A program made the position numbers and the translations under genes. A stretch of DNA of 64,000 nt from Cymbidium sinense (taxonomy: Eukaryota > Streptophyta > Magnoliopsida > Asparagales > Orchidaceae), in the NCBI GenBank assembly GCA_021442155.1, contig CM038215.1:279360413-279424412 (forward strand), written 5' to 3'. Of this stretch, positions 51,201 through 60,146 are shown piece by piece (position 1 is the stretch's first letter; every line of letters starts with the position of its first letter). The notes beneath the pieces were generated by a model that ran no database searches, was not told the origin of the DNA, and worked only from the letters and a program-made list of their open reading frames with translations.

Positions 51201-53889
51201 TACTGTTCTCTCTCTTACTCCCCCGCACTATAAAAATCCTCAAGTTGGTTCAGGACGTTCGAATCCCTAACCAATAACTGTTTGGGATTTAAAAATGTTT
51301 GGGATGGTTAGGATTGCAGAATCCAGACACAGTATATATATAAGGAATTTAGCAAAATAATTTGCTTATTCTATTTCACTAAAAAATTTCCATTAGAAAA
51401 TTTACATTTTGATCGTGTTTTTTAAGTATTTGCGGGTGAGTAAAATCATTGTTAAATACTAGTTGATCCACTATTCTTGATACGAAGTTTCAGAAACTTG
51501 ATGTGCCAAACTTTTTATATCCTTCATTTACTTTTTAACTATTGTTCTCTTTGATGACCTCTCCTATCTTAACCTCCTGTGGATGTTGTAATTTCTGTAT
51601 AATTTATTGATAAAAATCAACTAACAAACTGATGATTTTTCAGGAATGGGGAGTCATTTCCATCAGTTGCTTGTAAGTCTACGAATCAGAAGAGTTTGTC
51701 ACCCTTCTTTTGTAGAATAGCGGGAAAATTTGGACTAATTTTCTTTCATACTTGTTTTGCAGTTCAGGATATCGTAGGACATAATGTCATCACTGAGTTA
51801 CCATCTATTTCAGTGCCTGCTCACCCATGTCCGCATTTGCCTGTCTTCCATCAAGTGCAACCGGCATCTGCTCCTACTTTCCACGTTTCCTCCGATGGCG
51901 TCACTGACACTAGTTTATATTATCAGCAATGGAGCCAAGTTTCGGACTCAGCTGAGGTTCCTTCTCTGAGTTTACGTTCTGGAGACGCCCACTCCCACTT
52001 CCATGGCTCGGACCGCTATCAATCGGCATACTCCCATCCGAGAGACATCGCAACAGCTTCCACCCAGGCTCCAGTTTCACAGGTGGCACGGCGGGGCACA
52101 AGGCTTGAGGATGGTGGTCCACCTAGAGTTGGTTCTCTTTCCTATTCGTTTATTGGAAGGCACGGGTACGTGGTAGTTAGTTTAAACTTTCTTGACATTT
52201 GTTTACCTTTTATTTCATATGGCATCCCTCTTGCTCCAATCCGAAGTAGTATATACTTTTTATAGAATAAAAGGATTCAGATCACTATCGCATTTTGGTG
52301 TAGTCATAGCAGAGCATCTACTAATAGTAAAGAGGGCTTAAAATTTGGTATTTTAGTGTTACAAGAAGAATGATTTTATTAAATAATATAATTATTAGTT
52401 ATGGTTGGGAAAGATTGAGTCAACTGTAGCTAGCACAAGTAGCTTGTATCAGGACCCATTTTCAATCCACGAAGTAGGCTAATTACCAGAAGCCATTATG
52501 CTAAAACAGATTAGAATAGACCCATTTTAAGCCATTTGGGGCACAGTGATAGTCATGGACCAATTTTTTTTAATTTAAATTATTTTATTTGGTCTTATCT
52601 GATCTTGATTTAGCTTATGATTTAAATTGAAATTTTGTTGAAATGGATATGATTGTATGTACATTTAAATATTTGCTTATCCTTAAAAATTCTATTCCTA
52701 TTAATAAAGATCAATGATAAACATTTGATTCGTTGATTTGAATCATTGTATTTCTTTGTGATCAATTGAATTCTGTATACATTAAAGTTTTGTCTGCGTG
52801 GATCACTCTAAACTATGTGTGAAATTTCCTTTCCTTCTTCACCAGTTCTTACTTTCAAGGCATGTGCTTTAGGTTAGGCAATGTTTACTCATATGGCTTA
52901 AGACTTGCCATGATTTCATGTTTTTTTTTTTTAAACATCGATTTTTAAAGTAATTATATAGTATTATTATTAGGAAGATTTACATATAAAACATGTAATT
53001 TTTATGCATTTACGTATCTAACACTTGAAGTTTGATATCTACAAATGTAGTATTTTTTCTATGCATGAAAAATCATTTAACTTTAAATTTTTGATGTAAC
53101 ATTAAAGATTTAAGTATCATTGGATTTTTATGAATTAATTGTCCAATTAATGTGTATTTATAAATTAACTTTCCTTCTTATTTATTTGAATTATCGGACT
53201 CATGTATTTGTATGTTTTATGATCAAATTATTGAGAATTTTATAAAATTTAAAAATATTGGTTGTGCCTTTGTTATGAATTTCAATATTTGAAGATAGTT
53301 AATTTGTGGATATATAAGAATTGGGTGATTGTATGTAAATGCCATATTATTTATTTAAATATTAATGTTTAGGTGTTAGATATATAGACATACAAGAATT
53401 ATATATTATGTATGTAAATTCTTCTTATTATTATTATCGGGAATAAACTAACCTTATATATTTTCTTTTCACAAATTTCCCAGCTCCCATGTTTCACCTG
53501 TGCTTCCGCATCTTAGTAGTAGCAGCAGCCTAGCTCGCGTGCCCACGCAAGAACTCCATGGACAAGCTAACGTATCTGCTGATCATTCATGGCGATCGGG
53601 AAACTCTTCAGAGCTACTACGCTTTGCCGGTCAATCGCCCTGGCCTCCATCAAATCACTTCGGCTTCTACATGTACCCTCTCCCAGTTTCATTCAGCAGC
53701 AGCATAGGAGAGGTGGTCAACACTGGCGCCCAGCCCGGAAGATCAGTTGCTCAGTTCCTGCCATTTACATCACATCAGACTGGCTCAATGGAATCCGGCA
53801 ACTGGTCGTTCTTTCAGCCCAGGAACTCATCATCTGGGAGGCAGATAGCTCAGGATGTTTCAAATAGAGCGATAATTTATTATATTTGA
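30048..53889 (+). CDS. RFI2: RING-H2 E3 ubiquitin ligase, RFI2-like; six exons, 406 aa
   Basis: Exons 30048-30201, 33219-33388, 45623-45681, 51644-51672, 51763-52165 and 53484-53889 join in frame to 1221 nt (406 aa plus TGA), all with GT-AG introns. The RING-H2 finger is C25-x2-C28-x16-C45-x-H47-x2-H50-x2-C53-x12-C66-x2-C69, split by intron 1 between L51 and D52. Next comes NVEKGNWL, then an acidic WTHDDELYDLNF, then YTIRWCPVN, the block typical of RFI2-type proteins. The C-terminal two thirds is Ser/Pro/His-rich and probably disordered. Arabidopsis RFI2 is a RING protein acting in red/far-red seedling responses and photoperiodic flowering; ligase activity is inferred from the intact RING. 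The start is the first ATG in frame, before a Gly-rich leader. All eight zinc ligands are present. Orthology, as opposed to a close paralogue, is not proven. Confidence 0.88.
30768..30866. repeat. 50-bp tandem duplication in intron 1
   Basis: Two copies sharing TACTCCAAAG.AAAAC, then AGGGATGGATGC.ATG.GTGCA. It makes a 92-codon plus-strand ORF look repetitive. Confidence 0.8.
31038..31613. mobile_element. hAT-type non-autonomous DNA transposon (576 bp)
   Basis: Ends TAGTGGTGGAAC...GTTCCACCACTA form 12-bp perfect terminal inverted repeats, with partial pairing further in (GAGGGATGG and CCATCCCT). Flanks GCATCATG (31,030-31,037) and GCATCAAG (31,614-31,621) are an 8-bp target-site duplication with one mismatch, the length made by hAT transposases. 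The interior is AT-rich and has no ORF, so it depends on an autonomous relative. Confidence 0.88.
32551..32720. mobile_element. MITE-like element, intron family member 1
   Basis: Starts GGAAAATTTACATTCATACC and carries CATTTACATATTTCACACCT, then ATATTTACAAAACTAGCACT, then TTTTGATGTAATAATAAAGA. The same word order occurs at 50,822-50,990. The right end is unclear. Confidence 0.6.
33219..33388 (+). CDS. RFI2: RFI2-like exon 2 (residues 52-108)
   Basis: Acceptor TTCTTTAG at 33,211-33,218. Completes D52 and supplies C53, C66 and C69 (DCIGSAF, then MMQCPNCRNVEKGNWL). It ends exactly on codon ATG before the donor GTACAT at 33,389. Confidence 0.88.
34680..37060 (-). pseudogene. RTE-type LINE relic (reverse transcriptase), antisense in intron 2
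   Basis: Read right to left with many stops, the frames give KMEKMSNDWRKNILALIFKN (about 37,040-36,960), then KQSTIKVIFVVKQIMEMYKE (about 36,850-36,780), then FFAYDVVPMSDTFIEINDKL (about 36,480-36,430). Next are MTLKCDR with ISDLLY, and finally RLGYVQQRIENAPFG (about 34,830-34,770). This is the order of the RTE-clade enzyme (usual forms WRKS.LVPI.KNK, RSTMEAIFLLRQLMEKY, FADD.VLVDET, FRYLGS, RLRWFGHVQRRP). The catalytic FADD reads FAYD. A T-rich insertion at about 34,900-35,420 and a triplication split the relic. Confidence 0.75.
35422..36186. repeat. Three tandem copies of a 256-bp segment
   Basis: Copies begin at 35,422, 35,680 and 35,936, each with AAGGTTTACCCTCTGTCTCA and ending in ACACAAAACTATTAAGA. 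They differ mainly by short gaps: copy 2 lacks CCTA near 35,840 and several T/A stretches that copies 1 and 3 share. The unit lies inside the RTE LINE relic. Confidence 0.92.
39960..41100. repeat. Degenerate minisatellite of 38-bp units in intron 2
   Basis: Units of the form GGAGTTATGACCTTGCT, then AAGGATGTATGCATGATTTAT. The clearest run has GGAGTTAT at 40,183, 40,221 and 40,260 (spacing 38-39 bp). Diverged units extend from about 39,960 to 41,100. Related words (TTACAT.TCTTG.TGGTAGAG) recur at about 41,170, 41,565 and 43,340, so the array may sit in a larger unidentified repeat. Confidence 0.8.
42233..42986. mobile_element. MITE-like element, intron family member 2 (about 754 bp)
   Basis: Left end GGGGATTTATGTATGTATCACTT; the right end, reverse-complemented, is GGGGAATTTATAGACATAAC. 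Both are followed by CTCTAATATTT/CAATATTTAT-type words, giving imperfect terminal inverted repeats of several tens of bp. Flanks share TTATAATTA on both sides, which would fit a 9-bp target duplication. The middle (42,340-42,480 and 42,660-42,880) is less AT-rich and has no convincing ORF. Confidence 0.6.
43531..43621. repeat. Short direct duplication around a T/A run
   Basis: TTGCTATATGTTGGGACATTAAGTGAGTT at 43,531 returns with one change at 43,590, separated by a T-run, A-run stretch. Confidence 0.9.
44821..45365. repeat. Dispersed direct duplication (two copies, 0.4 kb apart)
   Basis: 44,821-44,950 and 45,220-45,365 share GG.GGTGGAACATTGGG, then TAA.CT.AAGCTTAAG, then TATTAAGAGCTCAACTCTT-type words in the same order. 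Such sequence is a common dispersed plant repeat; the family was not identified. Confidence 0.6.
45623..45681 (+). CDS. RFI2: RFI2-like exon 3 (residues 109-127)
   Basis: Acceptor CTTTGCAG just before. Encodes PYTIRWCPVNRIGRVTSSF plus two bases of the next codon. Donor GTAAGC at 45,682. The IRWCP block matches the conserved segment after the RING of RFI2-type proteins, which supports joining exons across a 12-kb intron. Confidence 0.82.
46251..46700. repeat. Degenerate ~94-bp tandem repeat in intron 3
   Basis: 46,251-46,344 and 46,345-46,430 share CCTGTCA..GGCCTA.GAAA, then TTGATGTA.TATGCACTGG, then CATAAAATA. Weaker copies start at about 46,496 and 46,681 with TACCTG. Confidence 0.75.
47860..49760 (+). 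pseudogene. RTE-type LINE relic (sense strand) in intron 3
   Basis: Stop-riddled reading frames give NSLVLISKDKEDP, then YMIKLWDRLIENRFGK (about 47,900-48,070). After a gap come YKYLGYIFNNDDSVFRVK (about 49,505-49,560), then VLCNKMIS and KFKAHF (about 49,590-49,640). The order equals the RTE enzyme (usual forms LVPI.KNKGD, MKLWERVIE.R, FRYLGS..Q.DG, GVLCDK..P). The stretch 48,300-49,140 does not fit that reading and may be an insertion. Confidence 0.65.
50175..50238. repeat. Two 32-bp tandem copies
   Basis: AACTTTATTCTTCTTATTC followed by GTGTTGCATATTT, repeated with one change. Confidence 0.95.
50340..50600. mobile_element. MITE-like element, intron family member 3 (partial)
   Basis: Starts GGGATAAGTACATACATAAC and shares ATTTA.AGAACTAAGCATAC-type words with the other copies. 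The right terminal repeat is not clear, so only a fragment is claimed. Confidence 0.4.
50822..50990. mobile_element. MITE-like element, intron family member 4
   Basis: GGAAATTTACATACATCTAC at the left, then AATATTTACAAAACTACCAC, then TTTTGATGTAATAATAAAGA, then ATGTAAATACATAAGAATTG at the right. Closely matches 32,551-32,720. Confidence 0.65.
51644..51672 (+). CDS. RFI2: RFI2-like micro-exon 4 (29 nt)
   Basis: Acceptor TTTTTCAG and donor GTAAGT flank 29 nt that keep the frame on both sides, encoding NGESFPSVA between split codons. Too short for ORF searches; called because it alone restores phase between exons 3 and 5. Confidence 0.8.
51763..52165 (+). CDS. RFI2: RFI2-like exon 5 (residues 138-271)
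   Basis: Acceptor TTTTGCAG. Begins FQDIVGHNVITELP and continues through AHPCPHLPVFHQ into a Ser/Gln/His-rich stretch ending SYSFIGRHG. Donor GTACGT at 52,166. Confidence 0.85.
52166..53483 (+). other. Intron 5 of the RFI2-like gene (1.3 kb)
   Basis: GTACGT...CCCAG intron. Contains a MITE-like copy in its right half; the rest is AT-rich with no feature seen. Confidence 0.8.
52974..53424. mobile_element. MITE-like element, intron family member 5 (about 450 bp)
   Basis: Left end GAAGATTTACATATAAAACA; the right end, reverse-complemented, is GAAGAATTTACATACATAAT. Similarity between the ends continues for about 60 bp (TATCTAACACTTGAAG against TATCTAACACCTAAAC). Flanks carry TTATTATTA on both sides, a possible 9-bp target duplication, though that sequence is low in complexity. 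Confidence 0.65.
53484..53889 (+). CDS. RFI2: RFI2-like exon 6 (residues 272-406) and stop
   Basis: Acceptor TTTCCCAG. Begins SHVSPVLPHLSSSSSLARVP and includes SPWPPSNHFGFYMYPLP and NWSFFQPRNSSSG. Stop TGA at 53,887-53,889. The 3' UTR probably continues for a few hundred bases; AATAAT at about 53,989 is one weak poly(A) signal candidate. Confidence 0.85.
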
Positions 53890-54345
53890 AAGCCAAATTG
53901 GCGATTGATCCTTAAGCAACTTATTCTTTATGCATGTTTTGTAAATTTAAGTCACATTTGTTTTTGAAGTGGGGCTGAAACTTTGAATAATCATTTCTAC
54001 GGATTCAGTTTTTATTTTTAAATTTTTTTTGGGCGATGAAATTGAGCATGAGCCCTTAATTGACTATGCCACAGCCGTTTAGAACACTTTTTTTTTTTGT
54101 AAATTTAAATGGCAGTTGTTTTTTTTTAGAGAAGAGGTTGGTCAGCTTTGTTAGCTGAAACTCTTTAAATTATCTTCTTAGATTGATCTGTTCTATCTGT
54201 TTATGGTGATCTTATTAGAGATATTTTGTAATTTTGTAGGGTTTTGGATCACCCTTTATCTTCTGGCAATTTGCTTATTGTTTTATATTTCCTTAGCAAT
54301 AAGTGCCTGAGATTGTGTTGTTTGTTTATACTTTATTTTTTAGAT
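53890..54345 (+). other. Probable 3' UTR and downstream flank of the RFI2-like gene
   Basis: T-rich sequence between the stop codon and the LINE relic. No firm poly(A) signal; AATAAT at about 53,989 and AATAAG at about 54,299 are weak candidates. Confidence 0.4.
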
Positions 54346-55939
54346 CTTGTTGTTTATTTTATTTTTAATTTTTGGAAAAGTTAAGGGCTTTGCCCAATTT
54401 TTCATTCCAAAAGGTGAAGAAGAACATTACAAAGATTTAAAACAAAAAAAAATAACCTCCCTAACGAGCGTGAAAAACGTCAAAAAAGACAATATGAAGA
54501 GAAAAAAATTCCCACCTGACTCAGGAAAAAACCTCCAGGATGAAAACCGTGGTTATAGAAATCAGACCTTAAGAGTAGGACAGCGATGGGATCTTATCGA
54601 TGGGAAAAAAAAAAAAAAAAACTACCATCCTGGGTATCCGACAGATCAAATCACAAGGAAGGCATTAAAGGATACCCGATTGCAGATATGACTTTCAGGA
54701 TGAAATCACTGTGACAAGTATCAGTATTCATTATTTTAGCTCGTTGATGGTGAGCAGCATAATTTTGGATCAAGTTTGATTTCTTGGTTGGAGGTGTTTT
54801 ACAAGAAGTAAATGATGAATGTGGTGATGAATGTAGTCTTGGTGTGAGATTAATAAATATTCCTACCTACAAGATGGATGTGGTGGTGGATACTCATTTC
54901 AAATAAATATAAGATAAAATAGAGAGAGTAATCATCATTATCTAGATGGGAAGAAAAAAAAAATAGAAACAAAGACCTATAAAGAAAAAGAAGTAAAATT
55001 CTATGATTCTATATTCAACCGTTTCTCCATAAGCAGGCGGACATGAGCTGGCCAAGAAGATTTGAATTTCCACCTTTGCAATTTGAAGGCTACCATCGAT
55101 TTGATTTTAGATACAATATTGGCAGGTGATTCCGACTCACAATTATGAAACCTTTGATTCCTTTCTCTCTAAATATGATAAACAGTGATTATCGTAATCA
55201 GGAAGCCTAATCTTTTAATAACCTTGTGATCAAAATTATTAATAGCACTTAGAATTTGTTGTAAAGTATGTTGCATAAGAAAAAAAGAACCATTTGGAAG
55301 AAGGGTTCTAATTAATCCTATAGAAACAGAACACTCAAAAAAGGGAAATGCTCAAAGAGAGAGGACTTAATCAAGCTAGCATCAATCTTTTTGTGTCCCT
55401 TCCATAGAATGATGTCCCTTTCAGGCAAACTTTTAATGCTCAAAATTTTTTCAAAGCATCTAAGATAATATAGTTTCAGTACATCCAGTATAACCTAGTT
55501 TTCGTTTAAGAGGATAGTCTTAACCATCAAGTTAGGAGGAAAATCAAAGATAGACAAATAGATTGGGCCCAACCACTTAAGCAAAGAAAGACCGGCACAC
55601 CATGCACCATGGGTCAAAGAAAGGGAAAAAGAGTGTCTATTTTCCAATTTATAATCTAGATTTTTTCTAACTGAGATGCATAGAATTTCAAATCCCAAAG
55701 AGGAGAAACAGGAAGAGGATATTTCTCCCAAAGAGGAAAAACTATTAGTCCAACAGAAGAATTATTTAGAGTTTTTCGCAGCCTCTTAGTCCTACAAATT
55801 TGGTTCAGAATGGTGGCAGAAGTTAAACCAATACCATCCTTGTCACTAGGGAGAGTCATATTAGCCCGTGAAATAGTATGGAGCTTATTGGATTCTCCAC
55901 TATGGTAGAAAAACTTGATTGTAAGAGCGGATATTTTCT

Positions 55940-56345
55940 TTATAACCCCTTTTGGACAGGAAACATATCTAAACCAGAAGGATAAATAGTATTAATAGAA
56001 GCCCGAAGAAGTTGGAAATGCCCTCCAAAAGATATAATTTTACTTTTCCACCCAGCAAGCCAAGAGTCTAGTTTATCGAAGATAGAACTGAAATGAGAAA
56101 TTTTGGGATATCCTACATTCAGAGGAAGGCCAAGATATTTGAAGGGAAACCCGCCTAAATTAACTCCAAGGATCTCATTAAAATGATTAGCCAAACTGAT
56201 ACTTTTAGAGAAACAAAGAATAGATTTTTCATCATTTATTGCCAACCCCAAATAAGATTCCAAGGAGGATAAAGCATACTTGAGAGAGAAAATCGTAGAG
56301 TCATTTGCTTGTCACATGGCTAGCAGATCATTTGCAAAAAGAAGA
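55940..56345 (-). pseudogene. LINE reverse transcriptase, palm and thumb part
   Basis: HLLFANDLLAM (normally FADD), a stop two codons later, then an open stretch at 56,263-55,940 with ESYLGLAINDEKSILCFSKS and FKYLGLPLNVG, the usual sequence after the active site. Loss of the first catalytic Asp alone would inactivate it. Confidence 0.85.
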
Positions 56346-56661
56346 TGAGAAACCTCACAAATTTCAGTTAAAATTGGATTATTTTTTGAGGCTAACCTCT
56401 CTATCAAGAAGACAAGAGAAAGAATCCATTGCCATTGTGAACAGAAAAGGAGAAAGTGGATACTCTTGCCTTAGCCCATTAGAGAATTAAAGAAACCTTT
56501 TATTTCCCCATTGAGAACAACCGAAAAAGATATCTCCATTACACAAACTTCGATCAGACTTATGAAGAAAGAGAGAAACCTTTTTGTTGAAGCCTATGAA
56601 GAATGGACTTACAATTGATCAAATCGAAAGTTTTCGTAAATCCAGTTTGGCTAAAAATCTT

Positions 56662-57091
56662 TCAATGGGTGTAAGAGGGAAGGAAGCCATGACATATCTC
56701 ATGAGCAAGAGATATATTATCTGCAATATCACGATTTTGAATGAAAGTTGATTGAGCAATGTGAACTATATCGGGAAGCACTTTTTTGAGCCTATTAGCT
56801 AAGACTTTAGCCACCACCTTATAAAAGGTATTACAAAGAGATAAAGGTTTGTAATCCGAGAGAGAGTTTGAATGTTTAACCTTAGGGATCAAAGTAATAG
56901 ACTATGTTTAAAGATATAAGGAAGTTTCTTACTTCTGAAAAGTGATGAGCAACTCTCAAAATCTGTTTTCCAATGATATCCCAACTTATTGTGAAAAATT
57001 TTGCATTAAACCCATCTAGCCCTAGGAATTTATTCTCATTAATGCTAAACAAGCCGATAGCAATTTCACTGTCCAAAAATTCTGAATTCAT
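56662..57091 (-). pseudogene. LINE reverse transcriptase, N-terminal part
   Basis: Two open fragments (57,091-56,882 and 56,892-56,662) in different frames cover RT blocks from GLDGFNAKFF to DNISLAHEI. Both belong to one enzyme split by a frameshift. Confidence 0.85.
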
Positions 57092-57344
57092 ATTGAGAAA
57101 TTAGTCCTGGTCGATAGTGTTACCAATGGGAATGACATCAATGTTTAAAGTTGAAGCCAAAATTCTGTTAAAAAGAGAACTGTAATAGTCACATATTTTC
57201 ACAACTATTTCATTAGAGTCCGATAATAATCCATGAGAAGACTGGAGGCTCCTGATAAGATCAGTATTCTTCCTTTCTCTAATTGAAGAGTACAAAAATT
57301 TAAGGTCGTAGATATTGTTGTTTTTAAATATCATATATTTACTT

Positions 57345-58078
57345 TTTTTATAAGAAATTAATTTTTAGCACTATTTTGGTTTTTTTTATTCAATTTAGTT
57401 ATTTTTAGTGGCATTTGATTTTCAAAAAAAATCAAAGTTTTTTTTATAATTTTGATCAGTGTGTGATCATTTGATTATGAAAGATTATTTTTAATTAAAA
57501 AAAATAAACTTTGATCATTATTTGATTTCTGTGATTTATTGATGTGGATATATAGAGGAAAATGAACATGGAGATATGGATGAGACATTGTTATAAATAT
57601 AGAACACGTATTTATAACATTGAATCATTATAATTAAATTATATATAAAGATATATTTGGATGAATCATAAAAAAAATTAAAGATATATATATTATAATG
57701 CCTACTTTGAATAAATTAATAATTAAAGAATATTTTAATTTTTTTTTTCAAATTGATAGCTACATATTATTTAATTTTTTGTGCAATTCATGATTCAATG
57801 ACATTCATTTAATATATAAATAGTGATTATGCCGCCTAATTTGTTTTCAATTGGATTAGGTGATGAAATATCTGCATGCTTTATATTATGCACACGTAAG
57901 TGATTGTATATTTGAATAATATAAATTATTGATGCATTTAACATAAAAAAATAGTTTAAATATATAATAAGTTTTTTAATATAAAAAAAATTGATGGTCT
58001 AATTGGATGGCTGATTCGATGATTAAATCGTCAGAGAACAACTAATATCTTATATTTTAAAAATGTATGAATAAATTT

Positions 58079-58142
<64 letters not shown>

Positions 58143-58865
58143 CATTTATATTAGGTATATAATTTGAAATATGTAAAGTTTATCATATAAATGAAAATTT
58201 GAGCATTTATTTATATTTGTGAATACATTCATTTGTTATTTAACAAATAATTTGTTGAAATTATAATAAAATATTTATTTAGTGATCATTTATTTATTTT
58301 TTATTTGTCTACTTAATTTTATATTATTGTATGAAATTTAATAATTTATATATTTTAAAAACTATGTTTTTTATTAAATCTATATAGATGATAAAAATAT
58401 CAAATAAATAGTTTTAAATTTGTTCATATTAATATTAAAATTTTATCAAAAAATATAATAAATTGTATTTTTTTTTTAATCAAACTCTATAAGTCTAATG
58501 ATATAGCAATTTTAATATCAAATAAATAGTCATATTTGAATAAAATTCAAACTTGACTTAAATTCTATTTACACTATTTAGCAAATTCTCAAAAATTATA
58601 CTAGAATATTCTGATCAAATTTGATCGATAAATAAATATAATATAAGAATAATTAATATTACACTAATTTTAAAGTAAATTTAAAATTTTTGAGACCTTC
58701 CTGCTCATTTTGCTCTATATCCTGATAGAAAAAAATTTTCTACTGTCTTCAAAAGCTAAATATATAAAAGACAATTAAGAGAACTTGAATTCAAATAATT
58801 TTGTATGTATTATATGCATATGAGTTTATCATTAAATTCCCTCAAACAACAAACATCTCTAAGAA
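57345..58865. other. AT-rich intergenic DNA
   Basis: Nothing recognisable except the (AT)30 microsatellite listed separately. Long runs of T, A and ATATA; no ORF of note. Confidence 0.75.
58081..58141. repeat. (AT)30 microsatellite
   Basis: Sixty bases of uninterrupted AT. Confidence 0.98.
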
Positions 58866-58867
58866 AA

Positions 58868-59168
58868 AAATGCCAAATGGATATATTCGTGAAAAAGAGC
58901 AGCGAGATAAGATTATAGAGTTATTTAGATGATTTGATCATATAAAATGTCAGTGTTCGATGACCCAGTAAAAAGAGTAAATGTATTAAGTTCATCTTAT
59001 GTTAAGAAAGATGAAGATAAACTTAAAAAAATTGATCTTAATTTATTAGACTTAAAAGAGAATCTAATACTTAATAGGATAAAATGGAAAAATGATTCAT
59101 GTAGCAAGACCCCATATAGTGAGATGAAAGCTTGTTCTTGTTGTTATAGAGCAGAACTGAACTTCTAA
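58868..59168 (+). pseudogene. Unidentified coding fragment, probably one frame broken
   Basis: ATG at about 58,870 opens MPNGYIREKEQRDKIIELFR then stops. A second stretch, 58,947-59,168, has 73 codons: it begins SVFDDPVKRVNVLSSSYVKK and ends KACSCCYRAELNF before TAA. The two parts look like one protein split by a stop or frameshift. The C-terminal Cys cluster (CSCC) and charged middle are unlike chance AT-rich translation, but I do not recognise the family. It ends 27 bases before a retrotransposon LTR. Could be a gene fragment, a retrocopy or chance. Confidence 0.35.
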
Positions 59169-59195
59169 GCTCCAATACTAAATAGTCTGGATGTA

Positions 59196-60146
59196 TGATA
59201 CGGTCCGGTTTGTGTTAATTGAACCGATCTGAGTGGAATAGTGATTCAAATGCCCTCCCTCCGCAAGCACTTGGATTCCTTAGCCTTGAATTCGCTTGAT
59301 CCTTCTGATGGGTGGAATCCACGCGCTTCTTCCCGATTGATCGGTTTTCTTGATAACCGCCTTGGAATGGATTTGATGATGGATGTTGTTGGTTGCTAGT
59401 CGATGAATCTTCCGTGAGAAGCTTTTGCATTAACCTATTTTGCTTTTCTCTTCGACATTGAGTCGACACTCGAGAAGGAAAGGCGAGGAGCGGAAAGCCC
59501 TAGGGTTCTGGGAAGATGGTGATTCCGGCGAAGAAACCAGAAGAAATTGCAGGAGGAAGAAGGAGAAGAAGAAGGAGCAGAGGAAGAGAAGAATTCCTTT
59601 CAAAAATATATTCATTACCTCTGTTTGGTTTCTTTACCCTATTTATACTTTCTGTTTTTCTCCTATAGCCTAGATCTATGGTTTCTTTTACAAGGGTTGA
59701 AATTCTACACACTTTTGTAGCTTGTACGTTGAGTTTCTTACTGTCTTTTATCTTGCTCGTTCTCTGGAATATTTGGTGGTTATTCTGTTAGCTTAACTGT
59801 CAAGATCCTTTCTTGGTTTCTTGATTTCTGGTCTTTTGTTCTACTTCTTCTATTCTGTTACAACTGTCTTGTAAAAATTATTCTTGTTTCTTGTTTTCCC
59901 TTTATTTTGTCTGATTGTCTTCTAACCGATCTGCCTTTAGTGTTGATGAATTAGTTAAGTCCTTGCTTCTTATTATCTAACTCGTGATGTTATAATATTA
60001 TCTTACGATCTCCGCTTTATTATTAATTCTCGTAGAGAATTTGTATTACTAGACTTGTATTTTAGTATTCAATTGAGTTGTAGTTTTCTTCTTTTATAGT
60101 TCTGTAAAATGATGGATAATGATATAGAGGATTTGGAGTCATATCA
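59196..60146 (-). repeat. 3' LTR (951 bp)
   Basis: Matches 61,611-62,702 from CGGTCCGGTTTGTGTTAATT through GAGAAGCTTTTGCATTAACC and GAAACCAGAAGAAATTGCAG to the AGAGGATTT..GT.ATATCA end. About 140 bp shorter because of many small gaps, most within its first 350 bp. ORFs inside it are LTR sequence, not genes. Confidence 0.9.

Larger units (their letters stand above)
45682..51643 (+). other. Intron 3 of the RFI2-like gene (6.0 kb)
   Basis: GTAAGC...TTTCAG intron. Holds short tandem repeats, a sense-strand RTE LINE relic and two MITE-like copies. 46,700-47,850 has no recognisable feature; the minus-strand ORF at 47,400-47,714 looks like chance. Confidence 0.75.
54350..57340 (-). mobile_element. 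L1-type LINE relic, 5'-truncated, antisense to the RFI2-like gene
   Basis: Reading right to left: LGLDGFNAKFF and SWDIIGKQI (about 57,040-56,960), then LIPKV-type MIPKVKHSNSLSDYKPLSLC, FYKVVAKVLANRLKKVLPDI and FIQNRDIADNISLAHEI (56,892-56,680), then LLFANDLLAM (about 56,345-56,315). Next are YLGLPLNVGYPK and WKSKIISFGGHFQLLRASIN (56,263-55,940), zf-RVT-like PERDIILWKGHKK (about 55,430-55,390), then RERNQRFHNCES and KLQRWKFKSSWPAHVRLL with a stop near 55,000. The 3' end shows GGGCAAAGCCC near 54,387 on the minus strand and A-rich sequence beyond, typical of a LINE tail. Several frame breaks; the catalytic YADD box reads FAND. Confidence 0.85.

Noticed and set aside
56305..56490. 61-aa plus-strand ORF
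   Set aside because: It is the reverse strand of the LINE reverse transcriptase, including its active site.
59215..59712. ORFs on both strands in the 59.2-59.7 kb block, and their counterparts at 61.9-62.2 kb
   Set aside because: They are LTR sequence present in both LTRs of one retroelement.
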